DNA of 45,812 nucleotides from Prosthecobacter sp. (GCF_020439865.1 NZ_JAGRPF010000038.1:1-45812), one strand, 5' to 3'; counted from the stretch's first letter, positions 35,601 through 44,798 are shown. Numbers and translations are program-made. Notes: generated by a model not told the origin, from the sequence alone.

Positions 35601-36516
35601 GCGTTTCAATCCGAAGGACGGTCACCTCTACGTAAACGGCATGCAGGGCTGGGGCAGCTACACGCCGAAGGACGGCTGCTTCCAGCGCGTGCGCTTCAAC
35701 GGCGGTGACAAACCCGTGCCTGTCGGCTTCGAAGCACGCGACAACGGCGTGCTGCTGCGTTTCAACCAGCCCGTGAAGAACGCCGATGCCGCCACCTGCT
35801 TCGCGCAGTGCTGGAACTACCACTACGGCCCTCAGTATGGCTCGCCCGAGTATTCCGTGAAGTATGCCGACACGCCCGGCCACGATCCGCTGGAGGTGCG
35901 CAGCGTGCAGAAACTCGATGGCGGCAAAACGCTCTTCCTCGAAATCCCTCAAATTGTCACCGCGAGCCAGATTCATCTGCACGTGAGCACCGGCCACGAC
36001 ATCTTCCTCACCGCGCATGCTTTGGCCGAACCCTTCACCGAGTTCGCCGGCTACACGAAGATCGCCAAGACGAATCACGCCGCACAGATCGGCCTCGAAG
36101 CACCCAAGCCTGCCAAACCCAACCCGTGGGCCAAAGGCGAAGGCGGACGCGAGATCGTCATCGAAGCCGCGCTCGGTTTGCAATACGTGCAGAAGCAGCT
36201 CACCGCGAAAGCCGGTGAGAAACTCACCATCGTCTTCAAAAACCCCGACGTCGTGCCGCACAACTGGCTGCTCGCCAAACCCGGCTCGCTGCAACGCCTC
36301 GGCGAAAAGTGCAATCTCATGATCACCGACCCGCAGGGACTCGCGAAGCACTACGTGCCCGACAGCGACGACGTGATCGCCTACACCGACATGACGAATC
36401 CGCAGTCGAACTTCACCATCCACATCACCGCACCGAAGGAAAAGGGCGACTACCCCTACCTCTGCACCTTCCCCGGCCACTGGATGGTGATGAACGGGGT
36501 GATGAAGGTGGAGTAG
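32620..36516 (+). CDS. multidomain secreted protein: TIM barrel, LamG, DUF6797, propeller, azurin-like copper domain
   Basis: A 1298-residue exported protein with a signal peptide over 1-20. In order: a xylose isomerase-like TIM-barrel region (about 25-285; AWCIVPFDAKKRSPEARAEM, YNHGGWGGEPENM), a LamG/concanavalin-like domain (about 310-490; FTIECRAKLNSKDRF, GKWHDFVVSADD), DUF6797 (about 505-690; NRERIFDFYGKEAL, PGLDGGQQGHWGNQND), and a glucose/sorbosone dehydrogenase-like propeller (about 700-1160; GTGFRNPNGLGISADGRF). A C-terminal cupredoxin (about 1175-1298) follows with a complete type 1 copper set: His1214 in VVPHNW, Cys1282, His1287 and Met1291 in CTFPGHWMVM, the azurin spacing C-x4-H-x3-M. 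It probably binds a sugar-like ligand and transfers electrons; the reaction is unknown. It starts 11 bases after the DUF6807 gene. Confidence 0.88.
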   Translation: MLSRLLSFVLLVSLAGQVHAAELFDKSNLVAWCIVPFDAKKRSPEARAEMVAKMGIKKIAYDWRPEHVPEFEREILAYQKNGIEMFAFWGVHDEAFRLFQKYKLHPQLWMMLKVAGDTDEAKVKNAAEALLPTLERAKNIGSRVGIYNHGGWGGEPENMIAVCEYLKKNHGTDNVGIVYNLHHGHTHLARLPKVLDAMKPWLLCLNLNGMDLDGEAKGRKILPLGVGTQDVKVLRQVRASGYSGPIGILNHTSEDAEGRLLDNLDGLKWLVPQLDDNPPGPKPKYRTWSDGAANKTAASGDARPESVDSLGPEFGKALKGGLLIKDNEPYRAFPFTIECRAKLNSKDRFNILVASDVKASATHWELYTHAKRGTLALYMPGRGGDFDSRVDVCDGKWHDFVVSADDTSVIFWIDGKQVFDKPVQPLRGEARPGGLAFGRLVEGTIGCDGIIDDVRIARGVMKPRKGGAPRLRMDNSIGLWDFDDLEALTGPQAPKPAEFKPDRKPLHPEDNEHWQEFVNRERIFDFYGKEALQFMKQKPLPALLPQFPGLDGGQQGHWGNQNDQVTWKDGRFAASDLGSVFSCVFKGAGLTIPKAVCVHLGDESAVFDPVSCMLQARWKGGFIQLTDHRHGFMGGAQAAGKVEALQNQGLFIGAIYHGFYRHGKDIVFSFSGGDKHYLTTAWKSDRDLTKLTKGGPTQWPKWIETKGELGTQTPFATDRLALPFENPYGTLFFITAHDFFRDGTAAIATMTGEVWLVKGIDEKLEKLRWKRFATGLNQPLGVKIVKDKLYVLGRDQITCLHDLNGDDEADFYECVTNAMQTSPGGHDFIVGLETDKEGRWYFASGNQGVCRITGRDKLEVLGTGFRNPNGLGISADGRFVTSSGQEGDWTPATSIFQIELDHNLGAHFGAGGPKNGQPPEPVLMYLPRGEDNSASSQAFITSEKWASLKGDNNLIHLSSGGGSAWLVMRQNVKGRWQAAAYKISGNFDSGPQCARFNPKDGHLYVNGMQGWGSYTPKDGCFQRVRFNGGDKPVPVGFEARDNGVLLRFNQPVKNADAATCFAQCWNYHYGPQYGSPEYSVKYADTPGHDPLEVRSVQKLDGGKTLFLEIPQIVTASQIHLHVSTGHDIFLTAHALAEPFTEFAGYTKIAKTNHAAQIGLEAPKPAKPNPWAKGEGGREIVIEAALGLQYVQKQLTAKAGEKLTIVFKNPDVVPHNWLLAKPGSLQRLGEKCNLMITDPQGLAKHYVPDSDDVIAYTDMTNPQSNFTIHITAPKEKGDYPYLCTFPGHWMVMNGVMKVE

Positions 36517-36539
36517 CCTGCTCTGGATTGTTCGTCATA

Positions 36540-36624
36540 ACCGCAGAGGAGCAAAGAGGCAGAGGTCGCAGAGTTTTTAATGAGATTAATCTCTGCCTTC
36601 TCTGCTCCTCCGCCTCTCTGCGGT
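36540..36624. repeat. long imperfect palindrome between convergent genes
   Basis: Arms of 34 bases (36540-36573, ACCGCAGAGGAGC...; 36591-36624, ...CTCTCTGCGGT) are inverted copies matching at about 24 of 34 positions, with a perfect 9-base end ACCGCAGAG/CTCTGCGGT and an AT-rich 17-base loop. Purine-rich arms of GAG/GCAG units resemble dispersed palindromes seen between genes in this phylum. Its place between two convergent genes suits a bidirectional terminator. Confidence 0.65.
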
Positions 36625-36644
36625 AAAACCGAATCACCCAGCGC

Positions 36645-37502
36645 TTACGCGCATGCCACCGCCGTCTGACCCTGCTCACCGAGGCCTTCGACGCCGAGTT
36701 CGATGACGTCGCCGGGCTTCATGAAGACGGGATCAGGCTTGAAGCCGAGGCCGACGCCGGGAGGTGTGCCGGTGGTGATGATGTCGCCGGGCAGCAGACT
36801 CATGAACTGGCTGAGGTAGCTCACCAACTGCTTCACGCCGAAGATCATCTGCGCGGTGGTGCTGTTCTGAATCGTCTTGCCGTTCAGCTTCAACCAGAGC
36901 TTCAAATTCTGCGGATCAGGAATCTCGTCGCTCGTGGCAAGGAACGGTCCGATCGGCGCGAAGGTGTCGCAGCTCTTGCCTTTGACCCACTGGCCGCCGC
37001 GTTCGAGCTGCCATTCGCGCTCGCTGTAATCGTTGTGCACGCAGTAGCCGGCCACATGGCTCATCGCATTCTCTTCGGACACATAGCTGGCCTTTTTGCC
37101 GATCACGAAGGCGAGCTCGACCTCCCAGTCGGTCTTCTTCGAGTTCTTCGGGATGACGACGTTGTCGTTCGGACCGCAGATGGCGCTGGTGGCCTTAAAG
37201 AAGACGATCGGTTCCGCCGGAATCGGCATGCCGCTTTCTTTGGCGTGATCGACATAGTTCAAACCGATGCAGATGATCTTGCTCGGACGTGCGATGCACG
37301 GACCCAGGCGCACGCTGGCATCCACCGTCGGCGCGGAAGCCGCGTTGGCCTTGGCCCAGGCGGCAAGGCGTTCCAGACCATCGCCGCCGAAAAACTTTTC
37401 GTCGTAGTCGCTGCCAAAAGCGCTCGCGTCGATACGGCGGCCGTCATCGAGGATCAGGCCGGGTTTTTCTTCTCCAGGGTTTCCAAAGCGGATCAGTTTC
37501 AT
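36645..37502 (-). CDS. fumarylacetoacetate hydrolase family protein, probable diketo-sugar-acid hydrolase
   Basis: A 285-residue cytoplasmic FAH-family enzyme. The N-terminus MKLIRFGNPGEEKPGLI is that of the group containing 2,4-diketo-3-deoxy-L-fuconate hydrolase, often labelled ureidoglycolate lyase. Catalytic and metal residues are present: His in GLNYVDHAKE, ExE in WEVELAFVIG, Asp in VHNDYSERE, Lys in VKGKSCDTFAPIGPF, and the TTGTPPGVGLG loop. Length is normal. The start at 37502 is fixed by the family N-terminus; a longer in-frame start adds an unrelated basic stretch. It is the last gene of the minus-strand cluster, 31 bases after the SDR gene, which fits a sugar-acid oxidation pathway. 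Confidence 0.88.
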   Translation of the reverse strand: MKLIRFGNPGEEKPGLILDDGRRIDASAFGSDYDEKFFGGDGLERLAAWAKANAASAPTVDASVRLGPCIARPSKIICIGLNYVDHAKESGMPIPAEPIVFFKATSAICGPNDNVVIPKNSKKTDWEVELAFVIGKKASYVSEENAMSHVAGYCVHNDYSEREWQLERGGQWVKGKSCDTFAPIGPFLATSDEIPDPQNLKLWLKLNGKTIQNSTTAQMIFGVKQLVSYLSQFMSLLPGDIITTGTPPGVGLGFKPDPVFMKPGDVIELGVEGLGEQGQTAVACA

Positions 37503-37533
37503 GGTATTGTTGTCGGTTCTCGGTTGGGATGAA

Positions 37534-38322
37534 TTACTTTTTGTCGTCGCCCTCGGCGTTCGCGTAGCGGCCGATGATCGGATACTGCTCGAGTTCCGCC
37601 ACGGTTCCGGTGACCGGGTAGCTCTCGCGTCCGACCCAATAAACCGCAGCGGCGGCGATGTCTTCCGGCTGCAACAGACGGCCCATCGGCACGACCTGCG
37701 GCGGCAGACGTTCCGGCCAGCCTTCGCCGAGGCCGTCGCCAATTTTGACCTGATATTCGTTGTCCGTAAGCGTCCAGCCGACGTTGAGCTGGTTCACGCG
37801 CACCCGATCCATGCCAAGCGAATCCGCGAGGTTGCGAGTCATCGTCATCAGCGCGCCTTTGGACATGGAGTAGGCGAGCATGTTGGCCTGGCCGCAGTGG
37901 GCGAGCACGGAGCCGATGTTCAGCACCACGCCCCGGTTCTTTTTCAATTCGGGCAAAAGCGCACGAATGAGCAGCATCGGCGCACGGGCGTTCACGGCCA
38001 TCATTCGATCAAAAAACGTCGCATCAGTGTCGGCGATGCGTCCGCGAATCGTGAGCGCGGCGTTGTTCACGAGCGCGTCCACTTTGCCAAAGGCCGCGAT
38101 GGCATCGGCGGCGAGCTTTTCGGGATAGGCGGCGTCTTCGAGGCTGCCCTGGCAAAACGCTGACTTGTCCTCGCCGAGTTCTTTCCGCAACGCCTCACCG
38201 CGTGCGGCATCACGGCCATGCAGAATGACTTTCGCGCCTTCAGCGACGAAACGTCGCGCCATGAATTCGCCGATGCCAGTGGTGCTGCCGGTGATGAGAA
38301 TGACGTGGTCTTGGAGTCGCAT
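37534..38322 (-). CDS. short-chain dehydrogenase/reductase
   Basis: A 262-residue cytoplasmic oxidoreductase of the classical SDR family. NAD(P)-binding motif TGSTTGIG is near the N-terminus (VILITGSTTGIGEFMARR). NNAA supports the fold, the catalytic Ser is in VVLNIGSVLAHCG, and YSMSK carries the Tyr and Lys. The segment VRVNQLNVGWTLTDNE corresponds to the usual PG loop but has lost the Pro. Its pairing with a FAH hydrolase 31 bases downstream suggests it oxidises a sugar or deoxy-keto sugar acid, as in non-phosphorylative L-fucose or L-rhamnose routes; this is an inference. Confidence 0.9.
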   Translation of the reverse strand: MRLQDHVILITGSTTGIGEFMARRFVAEGAKVILHGRDAARGEALRKELGEDKSAFCQGSLEDAAYPEKLAADAIAAFGKVDALVNNAALTIRGRIADTDATFFDRMMAVNARAPMLLIRALLPELKKNRGVVLNIGSVLAHCGQANMLAYSMSKGALMTMTRNLADSLGMDRVRVNQLNVGWTLTDNEYQVKIGDGLGEGWPERLPPQVVPMGRLLQPEDIAAAAVYWVGRESYPVTGTVAELEQYPIIGRYANAEGDDKK

Positions 38323-38376
38323 GATCGTCGCGGGTGGGGTTGGGGAGCCGTTTCTATGGCGAGCGTGGGGCGATGC

Positions 38377-39741
38377 TCAAGGCTGCACCTCCAGCAATTT
38401 CCGCATGCCGTCCATGAGCACCTTTTCCACCTGCGGCGCCACACGGGAGACGATGCCCGTCTCGTAGCCGCCCTGACCGTAGGCGATCTCCGTGCCGATG
38501 TAGCCCGTGCCATAGTCGCCGTAGGCCGCCATCGCGACGAATTCACCCGGACGCATCTGCTGGGCCGCGAGCTGATACTCCACGAACAACTCGCCCGGCA
38601 TGTGCAGCACACGGGCGGGGCCGAGCTGAAGGCAGTTCAACGGAATCCGACGCCCGCCGCGTGTGCGATGCAGGAAAGTCAGATCCCGCGCAGCACGAAT
38701 GCGATCCGGAAGTTTCTGCGACGCATCCTTCAGTTTCGTCAGTAGCGCGTCTTCGACCAGCGTGTCGCGCACCGGCACGGCAACCGGTTCGACGGTCCAC
38801 TTCACGTCAGCGGCCGTGATGGGATGCTTCGTCTGCGACTCCCAGGCGAGCTTCATTCCATCGGCGAGACGTTGTGCGAGCACCGGCCGGTTGTCCTTGG
38901 AGCCGTCGTTGTATTTGCCGGCGGCCACATTGCCGCCTGCTCCGTCGAAATGAACGCATGCGACACCTGGCAACGCCTCGGCTCGCATCTCACGTGCCAT
39001 GCCGACGAAGTCCCAGTTCACCGAACCCTGGCCGTAGTAGCTCTGCGGATGCGTGGCGTAGTAAGTCAGCACGGCCACGGGCGTGTCGCCGTTCCAAAAC
39101 GAGATGAGCCGCACCAGCGGATCGATCGTGCCTTCCGGCGCTTCACGTGCGGCCGGGTTTTTGCCGCCGGAGCTTTGGCGTTGGAAGATGACCTTGCCCA
39201 ACGGCCCGAGGATGCGGCGATTGGAGGCGACGTGCTCAACCTTGCCCGAGCCCAGTCCGATCTCCGTCACAGTCTGCGCCTTGGGGAGCGAGTCCTGCAC
39301 GGCAGCGGTAAGCCGCTGCATCACTTCACGGTCGAGCGACGGATTGGAAAACTTGCCGCCAAGGCCATGCTCCGCGAGCAGGCGCTCCGTGGCCAGATCA
39401 CTGCCCGGTGCGTCGTGCTGGTGCAGCGTGTGCACGGTCACGCGATCCATCGACGTGCCGGCAGCCTTCGCGAGTGTCTCGCGATAGGCGTCATGCCCTT
39501 CGTTGCCAATGCCCACCCAGTCGAACGCACAGAGCACGATCGGCTCGCCCGCGCCGAGCAGCACCACGCCGCGTGCGGTGAGTGGCGTGACAATCTCCTT
39601 CACCGGCTTCACCGCGCCATTGCACAACGGTGAACCGGGGGGCGGTGTGGCATCGACTTTGAACGTCGTGATCCGCAGTTCCGCGGCCTGTGAGAGGCAG
39701 AATGCAGTCAGGAAAAGTAGCGTGGCGCAAAGTTTCATCAC
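38377..39741 (-). CDS. neutral/alkaline ceramidase-like exported protein
   Basis: A 454-residue exported protein with a signal peptide over about 1-19 (MMKLCATLLFLTAFCLSQA). It matches the N-terminal domain of neutral/alkaline ceramidases: KVDATPPPGSPLCNG start, HQHD in TLHQHDAPGSD (zinc ligands) and THPQSYYGQG (third His). The position of the ceramidase nucleophile Ser (GDVSPN block) reads FDGAGGNVAAGKYND, so the Ser appears missing and true ceramide hydrolysis is doubtful. The protein is shorter than known ceramidases and lacks the C-terminal Ig-like domain. It begins 14 bases after the DUF1501 gene. A second family member lies at the window edge. Confidence 0.82.
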   Translation of the reverse strand: MMKLCATLLFLTAFCLSQAAELRITTFKVDATPPPGSPLCNGAVKPVKEIVTPLTARGVVLLGAGEPIVLCAFDWVGIGNEGHDAYRETLAKAAGTSMDRVTVHTLHQHDAPGSDLATERLLAEHGLGGKFSNPSLDREVMQRLTAAVQDSLPKAQTVTEIGLGSGKVEHVASNRRILGPLGKVIFQRQSSGGKNPAAREAPEGTIDPLVRLISFWNGDTPVAVLTYYATHPQSYYGQGSVNWDFVGMAREMRAEALPGVACVHFDGAGGNVAAGKYNDGSKDNRPVLAQRLADGMKLAWESQTKHPITAADVKWTVEPVAVPVRDTLVEDALLTKLKDASQKLPDRIRAARDLTFLHRTRGGRRIPLNCLQLGPARVLHMPGELFVEYQLAAQQMRPGEFVAMAAYGDYGTGYIGTEIAYGQGGYETGIVSRVAPQVEKVLMDGMRKLLEVQP

Positions 39742-39755
39742 GAATGAAGCCGTGG

Positions 39756-41156
39756 TCAGCCAAGGATTCCTTTCACCACTTTCCCATGCACGTCCGTGAG
39801 CCGGTAATCGCGGCCTTGGAATCGGTAGGTGAGCCGTTCGTGATCGAGGCCGAGCTGGTGCAGCAGCGTGGCGTTCAAATCATGCACATGCACCGGATCA
39901 CGGGCGATGTTGAAGCAGAAGTCGTCCGTCTCGCCGAACTGGTTGCCCGGTTTGATGCCGCCGCCGGCCAGCCACATCGTAAAACAACGTCCGTGATGGT
40001 CTCGCCCATGATTCGTCGGTTCGAGTTTGCCTTGCGAGTAGGTCGTGCGGCCAAATTCACCGCCCCAGATGACCAGCGTCTCATCCAGCAGGCCGCGCTG
40101 TTTCAGATCGCGGAGCAGCGCGGCGGCCGGCTGGTCCACATCGCCGCATTGCAGACGCAGATCGCTCGGCAGGTTGTAGTGCTGATCCCAGCCGCGGTGG
40201 TAGAGCTGGATGAAACGCACACCGCGCTCCGCCATGCGTCGCGCCAGCAGACAATTTGCCGCGAAGCTGCCCGGCTGTCGTGCCTGCGGTCCGTAGGCAT
40301 CCAACGAGGCCGCGCTTTCACCGCTGAGGTCTGTCAACTCCGGCACGCTGCTCTGCATGCGGAAGGCCATTTCATACTGCGAGATGCGCGTGATGATTTC
40401 GGGATCGTGCTGCTGTGAGAGCTGCTTCTTGTTCAAGGCTGCAATCACATCCAGCTCATCGCGACGCGTGGCGCTGTCGATGCCCGCGGGGTTCGAGAGA
40501 TACAACACCGGATCGCCACTGCTGCGAAGCGCGACGCCTTGATGATTCGACGGCAGAAAGCCCGAGCCCCACAGCCGCGCATAAAGCGGATCCGCCGGAC
40601 GTGCCGCGCTCCCGCGTGAAACCATGACGACAAAAGCCGGCAGATCGCGGCTTTCGCAACCGAGGCCGTAGCTCAACCAAGCACCAAAGCCCGGCCGCCC
40701 TGGCTGCTGATGACCGGTTTGCAGATACGTCACCGCCGGATCGTGATTGATCGCCTCCGTGTGCATGGAGCGGATGACGCACAGTTCGTCGACGATCGTC
40801 GCCGTGTGTGGCAGCAGCTCGCTCACCCATGCGCCGCTTTGACCATGCCGTGCGAATTTGAATAAAGACGCGGTAACCGGCTTCGACTTCTGTTTGTCAG
40901 TCATGCCCGTCAGGCGCTGATCGCCCAACACCGACGCAGGAATCTCCTGCTCGTGCAGTTTCTTCAACCCCGGTTTGTGATCGAACAGATCAAGCTGAGA
41001 CGGACCGCCGTGCATGAACAGATAAATCACCCGTTTCGCCTTCGGCGCGAAATGCGTCAGCGCCTTCGCATCACTCATCAACGACGCCAGAGCCATGCCG
41101 CCGAGGCTCAAACCTGAGCCGCGGATGAACTGACGACGCTGGAGAAAGGCATTCAT
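39756..41156 (-). CDS. DUF1501 family Tat-exported protein
   Basis: A 466-residue DUF1501 protein. The N-terminus [21 protein letters not shown] is a Tat signal, followed by [97 protein letters not shown] and [20 protein letters not shown]. These are the family core with sulfatase-like metal-binding His and Asp positions. Its start overlaps the stop of the PSCyt1 gene by 4 bases (ATGA), so the two proteins are translationally coupled and probably act together in the periplasm. This is the normal pairing, unlike the orphan copy at 23883. Confidence 0.94.
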   Translation of the reverse strand: MNAFLQRRQFIRGSGLSLGGMALASLMSDAKALTHFAPKAKRVIYLFMHGGPSQLDLFDHKPGLKKLHEQEIPASVLGDQRLTGMTDKQKSKPVTASLFKFARHGQSGAWVSELLPHTATIVDELCVIRSMHTEAINHDPAVTYLQTGHQQPGRPGFGAWLSYGLGCESRDLPAFVVMVSRGSAARPADPLYARLWGSGFLPSNHQGVALRSSGDPVLYLSNPAGIDSATRRDELDVIAALNKKQLSQQHDPEIITRISQYEMAFRMQSSVPELTDLSGESAASLDAYGPQARQPGSFAANCLLARRMAERGVRFIQLYHRGWDQHYNLPSDLRLQCGDVDQPAAALLRDLKQRGLLDETLVIWGGEFGRTTYSQGKLEPTNHGRDHHGRCFTMWLAGGGIKPGNQFGETDDFCFNIARDPVHVHDLNATLLHQLGLDHERLTYRFQGRDYRLTDVHGKVVKGILG

Positions 41157-44020
41157 CGTTTCGTGATCACCTCGTCGAGGTTCAGGATCGCGTGCGCGAC
41201 CAACGGCAGTGACTTGCGGCGTTCGAACAGGCCGCGCAGCAGCTCCAGTTCGTCTGCTTGCGGCTCACGGCAGGTAGCGGCGTGAAACATCCACGCGATG
41301 CGATCTTCCTGACCTTCTGATCGTTTCGCGAGTGCCTCCGAGGCCTTCGTGAACGTCTCGTCGTTGAGCAACAGCAGCGCCTGCAGCGGTGTGTTCGTGC
41401 TGGCGCGACGCACGGTGCATTTTTCGCGTGTGGGGCCGTCGAAGATCAGCAGCATCGGATGCGGCGACTGGCGCTTCACATAGGTGTAGAGGCTGCGCCG
41501 CCACAAACCATCGCCCGCATCAGGAACATAGGTTTCCTCGCCGTTGTAACTCACCGCTTCCCAGAGTCCCGGTGGTTGAAACGGCTTCACACTCGGCCCG
41601 CCGATCTTCGGCACGAGCAGACCGGAGATCGCGAGCGCCTGATCGCGCAGCACCTCGGCGGAAAGTCGTCCGCTGGGGCCACGCGCGAACAACCGGTTCT
41701 CCGGATCGTCAATCGCGATGCGCGAATCCTGACGATAGGTGCGCGACATGACGATCTGCTTCAACAGCGCTTTGATGTTCCAACCGCTTTCGCGAAACGA
41801 GACCGCGAGCCAGTCGAGCAATTCAGGATGCGTCGGCGCCTCGCCTTGCGATCCGAAGTCATTCGGCGTGCGCACGAGTCCTTCGCCAAAACACTGCGCC
41901 CAGAAGCGGTTCACGGCCACGCGAGCCGTCAGCGGATTCTCCGGTGAAAACAACCACTTGGCGAAACCGAGACGGTTTGCCGGCAGATCACTTTGCCAAG
42001 CTGCAATCGCCGTTGGTACACCGGGGACAACCGCATCGAGCGGCTTGTCATACTGGCCGCGTTCCAGCACATGCGCCGTGCGCGGCTTCGGCATCTCCTG
42101 CATGACCAGTGTCGTCGGAATCGAATCGCGCAGCACCTGCTCGCGCTTTTGAGCCGACAAGACGGCCTCACGTGCCTTCTGCGTCGGCACATCGGCAAAG
42201 TGTGCGATGTAGTAGTCGAGCAGGACTTCCACATCCGCCGCACGACGTTTGGCGAGCGCAGTTTCGACAATGCCACGAATGCGCTCGCCCCAGAACCACT
42301 CATCCACGGCCTGCACATCGAGAGCGGCGGGCACGAAACGCACTTCGTCGATCAAACCGTAGAAGCCGAGGCCCGAATCGCGACGACCGATTCGCAGCGG
42401 CTCCTGATTCGCGATGCTGCCGTCGAGCGAATCACGACGCACCTCCAGCGTCGTCGATTTCGCATCGAAGAACACCCGCAAGCCGGCGGCTTTCTTCGAT
42501 CCATCATAGCACACGACGACCTGATGCCATTTTTTCGCGCTGAGAGCTTCAACGGTCGAAACCTCGATGGCGTTGGCTCCCCAGCGATGCACAAGATTGA
42601 CCTGCAAACGGCCCTTCTGCCAGATCAGTTCCAGACCACGACGTTCGCCCTTCGGCTCGATCAGGGAGAGCGGACAACTCAGCGAACCATCCGCATTCAC
42701 CCACAGGCCAATCGTCCACGGCTGGTCCATGGTGAAGTTCTTCACACGCGTTTCGACATGCTGCGTGGCATCAAACTTCGCCGCCATGCCACGCACACCA
42801 GCTTCCGGTTCGGATTCGTTGCCCACCATGGTGACTTGGGCATCGAATGACTCGTGAAACAAAGAGTCGTGTGGCGGCTGCGGCAGCGAGCTCGCCGCGG
42901 TTTTCTCCCATGCCGCGATTTGCGGCTTCAACGCCTCGTGAACCGCCACGAATGCTGCCTTTGTGGTTTTCACGGCAGCCTGTGCCTTATCAAGTTCGAC
43001 TTTCTGTTTGTCGGACGGAACTTCGATCAACGGCGGCGGGTTCTCGGCGTGGATCACGCCCTGCTCGGGCACGTTGTTGAAGAAGGCGAAGAGCTGGTAG
43101 AACTCGCGCTGCGAGATGGGATCAAACTTGTGATCGTGGCATTGCGCGCAGCCTGCGGTGAGGCCGAGCCACGTCGTCATCGTGGTGTCCACGCGGTCCA
43201 CGACGTATTCGGTGCGAAACTCCTCGTCGATGCTGCCGCTCTCGTTGTTCACCATGTGATTGCGATTGAAGCCGGTGGCGATGCGTTGCTTCACGGTGGT
43301 GTTCGGCAGCAGATCACCCGCGAGCTGCTCGATGCTGAACTGGTCGTAGGGCATGTTCGCGTTGAATGCGTCGATCACCCAGTCTCGCCACAGCCACATC
43401 TGGCGCGGCTTGTCTCCGAAATAGCCGTTTGTGTCCGCATAGCGCGCCGCATCAAGCCATGCGACGGCGAGATGTTCGCCAAAGTGCTTCGACGCGAGCA
43501 ACTCATCGACGACGGCCTCGTAAGGCTTCGCCAGCATCGCTTCAGTGGGCGGCAGTCCCGTCAGATCGAGCGCCACTCTGCGCCGTAGCACCGCCGCATC
43601 CGCCTCCGGCGCGAACGACACCCCGTTCTCCTTCAAACTCTGCTCAACGATGGCATCGATCGAATTCAGCGCGGCACGAGTGCTCAGCGGTTCAAACGCC
43701 CAGTGTTTCTGATAGCGGGCGCCTGCCGTCATCCACTGCTTCAGTTTCGCCATCTGCGCTGCGGCCAGCGGTTTGTGGACGTCCGGAGGCGGCATGATTT
43801 CGTCGTCATCATCGGAGGTGATGCGCTTGACCAGCTCGTTCAATTCACCGCCAGGAAGATCGAGACGCAGGTCTGCTTTGCGGCTCTTCGCATCTGGTCC
43901 GTGGCAGCGGAAGCAGTGCTCGGAAAGGATCGGACGGATGTCGCGGTTGAACTGCAATTCGCCCGCCGCCAGCACAGGCTGGATCACACCGGCAGCGGCG
44001 ATGGCGAGCAGCAGTTTCAC
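41153..44020 (-). CDS. PSCyt1/DUF1549/LamG/DUF1553 exported cytochrome protein
   Basis: A 955-residue secreted protein if begun at the GTG at 44020. That start gives a clean signal peptide ([20 protein letters not shown]) 7 bases after the ThuA stop. An ATG at 44056 would overlap ThuA and prepend a charged stretch. Domains: PSCyt1 with CFRCH at about 36-40, DUF1549 ([39 protein letters not shown]), a second CAQCH, and a LamG domain at about 395-600 ([33 protein letters not shown]). DUF1553 completes it ([40 protein letters not shown]). The LamG insertion, absent from the copy at 8701, may add glycan binding. It is coupled to DUF1501 by an ATGA overlap. Confidence 0.9.
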   Translation of the reverse strand: MKLLLAIAAAGVIQPVLAAGELQFNRDIRPILSEHCFRCHGPDAKSRKADLRLDLPGGELNELVKRITSDDDDEIMPPPDVHKPLAAAQMAKLKQWMTAGARYQKHWAFEPLSTRAALNSIDAIVEQSLKENGVSFAPEADAAVLRRRVALDLTGLPPTEAMLAKPYEAVVDELLASKHFGEHLAVAWLDAARYADTNGYFGDKPRQMWLWRDWVIDAFNANMPYDQFSIEQLAGDLLPNTTVKQRIATGFNRNHMVNNESGSIDEEFRTEYVVDRVDTTMTTWLGLTAGCAQCHDHKFDPISQREFYQLFAFFNNVPEQGVIHAENPPPLIEVPSDKQKVELDKAQAAVKTTKAAFVAVHEALKPQIAAWEKTAASSLPQPPHDSLFHESFDAQVTMVGNESEPEAGVRGMAAKFDATQHVETRVKNFTMDQPWTIGLWVNADGSLSCPLSLIEPKGERRGLELIWQKGRLQVNLVHRWGANAIEVSTVEALSAKKWHQVVVCYDGSKKAAGLRVFFDAKSTTLEVRRDSLDGSIANQEPLRIGRRDSGLGFYGLIDEVRFVPAALDVQAVDEWFWGERIRGIVETALAKRRAADVEVLLDYYIAHFADVPTQKAREAVLSAQKREQVLRDSIPTTLVMQEMPKPRTAHVLERGQYDKPLDAVVPGVPTAIAAWQSDLPANRLGFAKWLFSPENPLTARVAVNRFWAQCFGEGLVRTPNDFGSQGEAPTHPELLDWLAVSFRESGWNIKALLKQIVMSRTYRQDSRIAIDDPENRLFARGPSGRLSAEVLRDQALAISGLLVPKIGGPSVKPFQPPGLWEAVSYNGEETYVPDAGDGLWRRSLYTYVKRQSPHPMLLIFDGPTREKCTVRRASTNTPLQALLLLNDETFTKASEALAKRSEGQEDRIAWMFHAATCREPQADELELLRGLFERRKSLPLVAHAILNLDEVITKR

Positions 44021-44027
44021 GCAGATG

Positions 44028-44798
44028 TCATTTTTCCAATGCCCAAGCGATGCCATTCAACAGGAAGCGACGAAAGGCGGGCAGTTTGAAGTCATCCCAA
44101 TGGCCCATCGATGTGTAAAAGACGCGGGACTTCTTCTCGCCATAGAGATGCGTCCACGCGACGGGCTCCGTCGCCTGACCGGCCAGCGTGCCCATCAGTA
44201 GCGGCGTGGTGCCGGCCTGCAGCGGCGTGTTTTTGTAGAGCCCGCCGTGTCCGATGAGTCCGTCAACAGCCACGTCGCGCAGAATGGGATGTGACTCTGA
44301 ACCGGGCACCCGTGTGATCGTGGCGGGATCTTTACCATAGTGGCCGGTGTAGTTTCCGCCCAGCACTTGCGGATCAAACTCCTGCCAATGGCCGAGTCCT
44401 TGCTTTGGCTTGGGATCTTTGGGCCGCAGCGCAAAGCAATGACTGGCGGTGCGAATCCCTACCAGCGGCTTCCCAGCGGCAAGATGCGCACGCACGGCAT
44501 CGATCACTTCCACCGACGGCGTGCGACGGCGCACGCTGATGAAGAGCAGATCCGCGTCATGCATCGCCTCCACGAAGCCGGGGAACTGGTTCTTGTCCGC
44601 CGCATCCGCATGAATGATCGTGACGCGATACGGCACAGCCTTCAATTCCTTCACCGCAAACTCCGGCAAGGTCTCCCAGGTTTGATACTCGTCCTCGCCA
44701 ATCATGATGACGATGTGCGGTGGTTCTGCGGCCTGGAGTTGCAGACCAACAGCCGTGACAAGAATAAGCAGCGTGCGGGAGAAGAAGGAGAAGTTCAT
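44028..44798 (-). CDS. ThuA domain-containing exported protein
   Basis: A 256-residue exported protein with a signal peptide over 1-22 (MNFSFFSRTLLILVTAVGLQLQA). The ThuA (class I glutamine amidotransferase-like) fold is indicated by HIVIMIGEDEYQTWETLPEF, DADLLFISVRRRTPSVE, AGKPLVGIRTASHCFALRP and VFYTSMGHWDDFKLPAFRRF. ThuA proteins are implicated in disaccharide (trehalose) catabolism and are common in secreted sugar-degrading loci. The chosen start at 44798 has GAAGGAGAAG just upstream and opens the signal peptide. It sits 25 bases after the 3-keto-disaccharide hydrolase gene and 7 bases before the next. Confidence 0.92.
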   Translation of the reverse strand: MNFSFFSRTLLILVTAVGLQLQAAEPPHIVIMIGEDEYQTWETLPEFAVKELKAVPYRVTIIHADAADKNQFPGFVEAMHDADLLFISVRRRTPSVEVIDAVRAHLAAGKPLVGIRTASHCFALRPKDPKPKQGLGHWQEFDPQVLGGNYTGHYGKDPATITRVPGSESHPILRDVAVDGLIGHGGLYKNTPLQAGTTPLLMGTLAGQATEPVAWTHLYGEKKSRVFYTSMGHWDDFKLPAFRRFLLNGIAWALEK

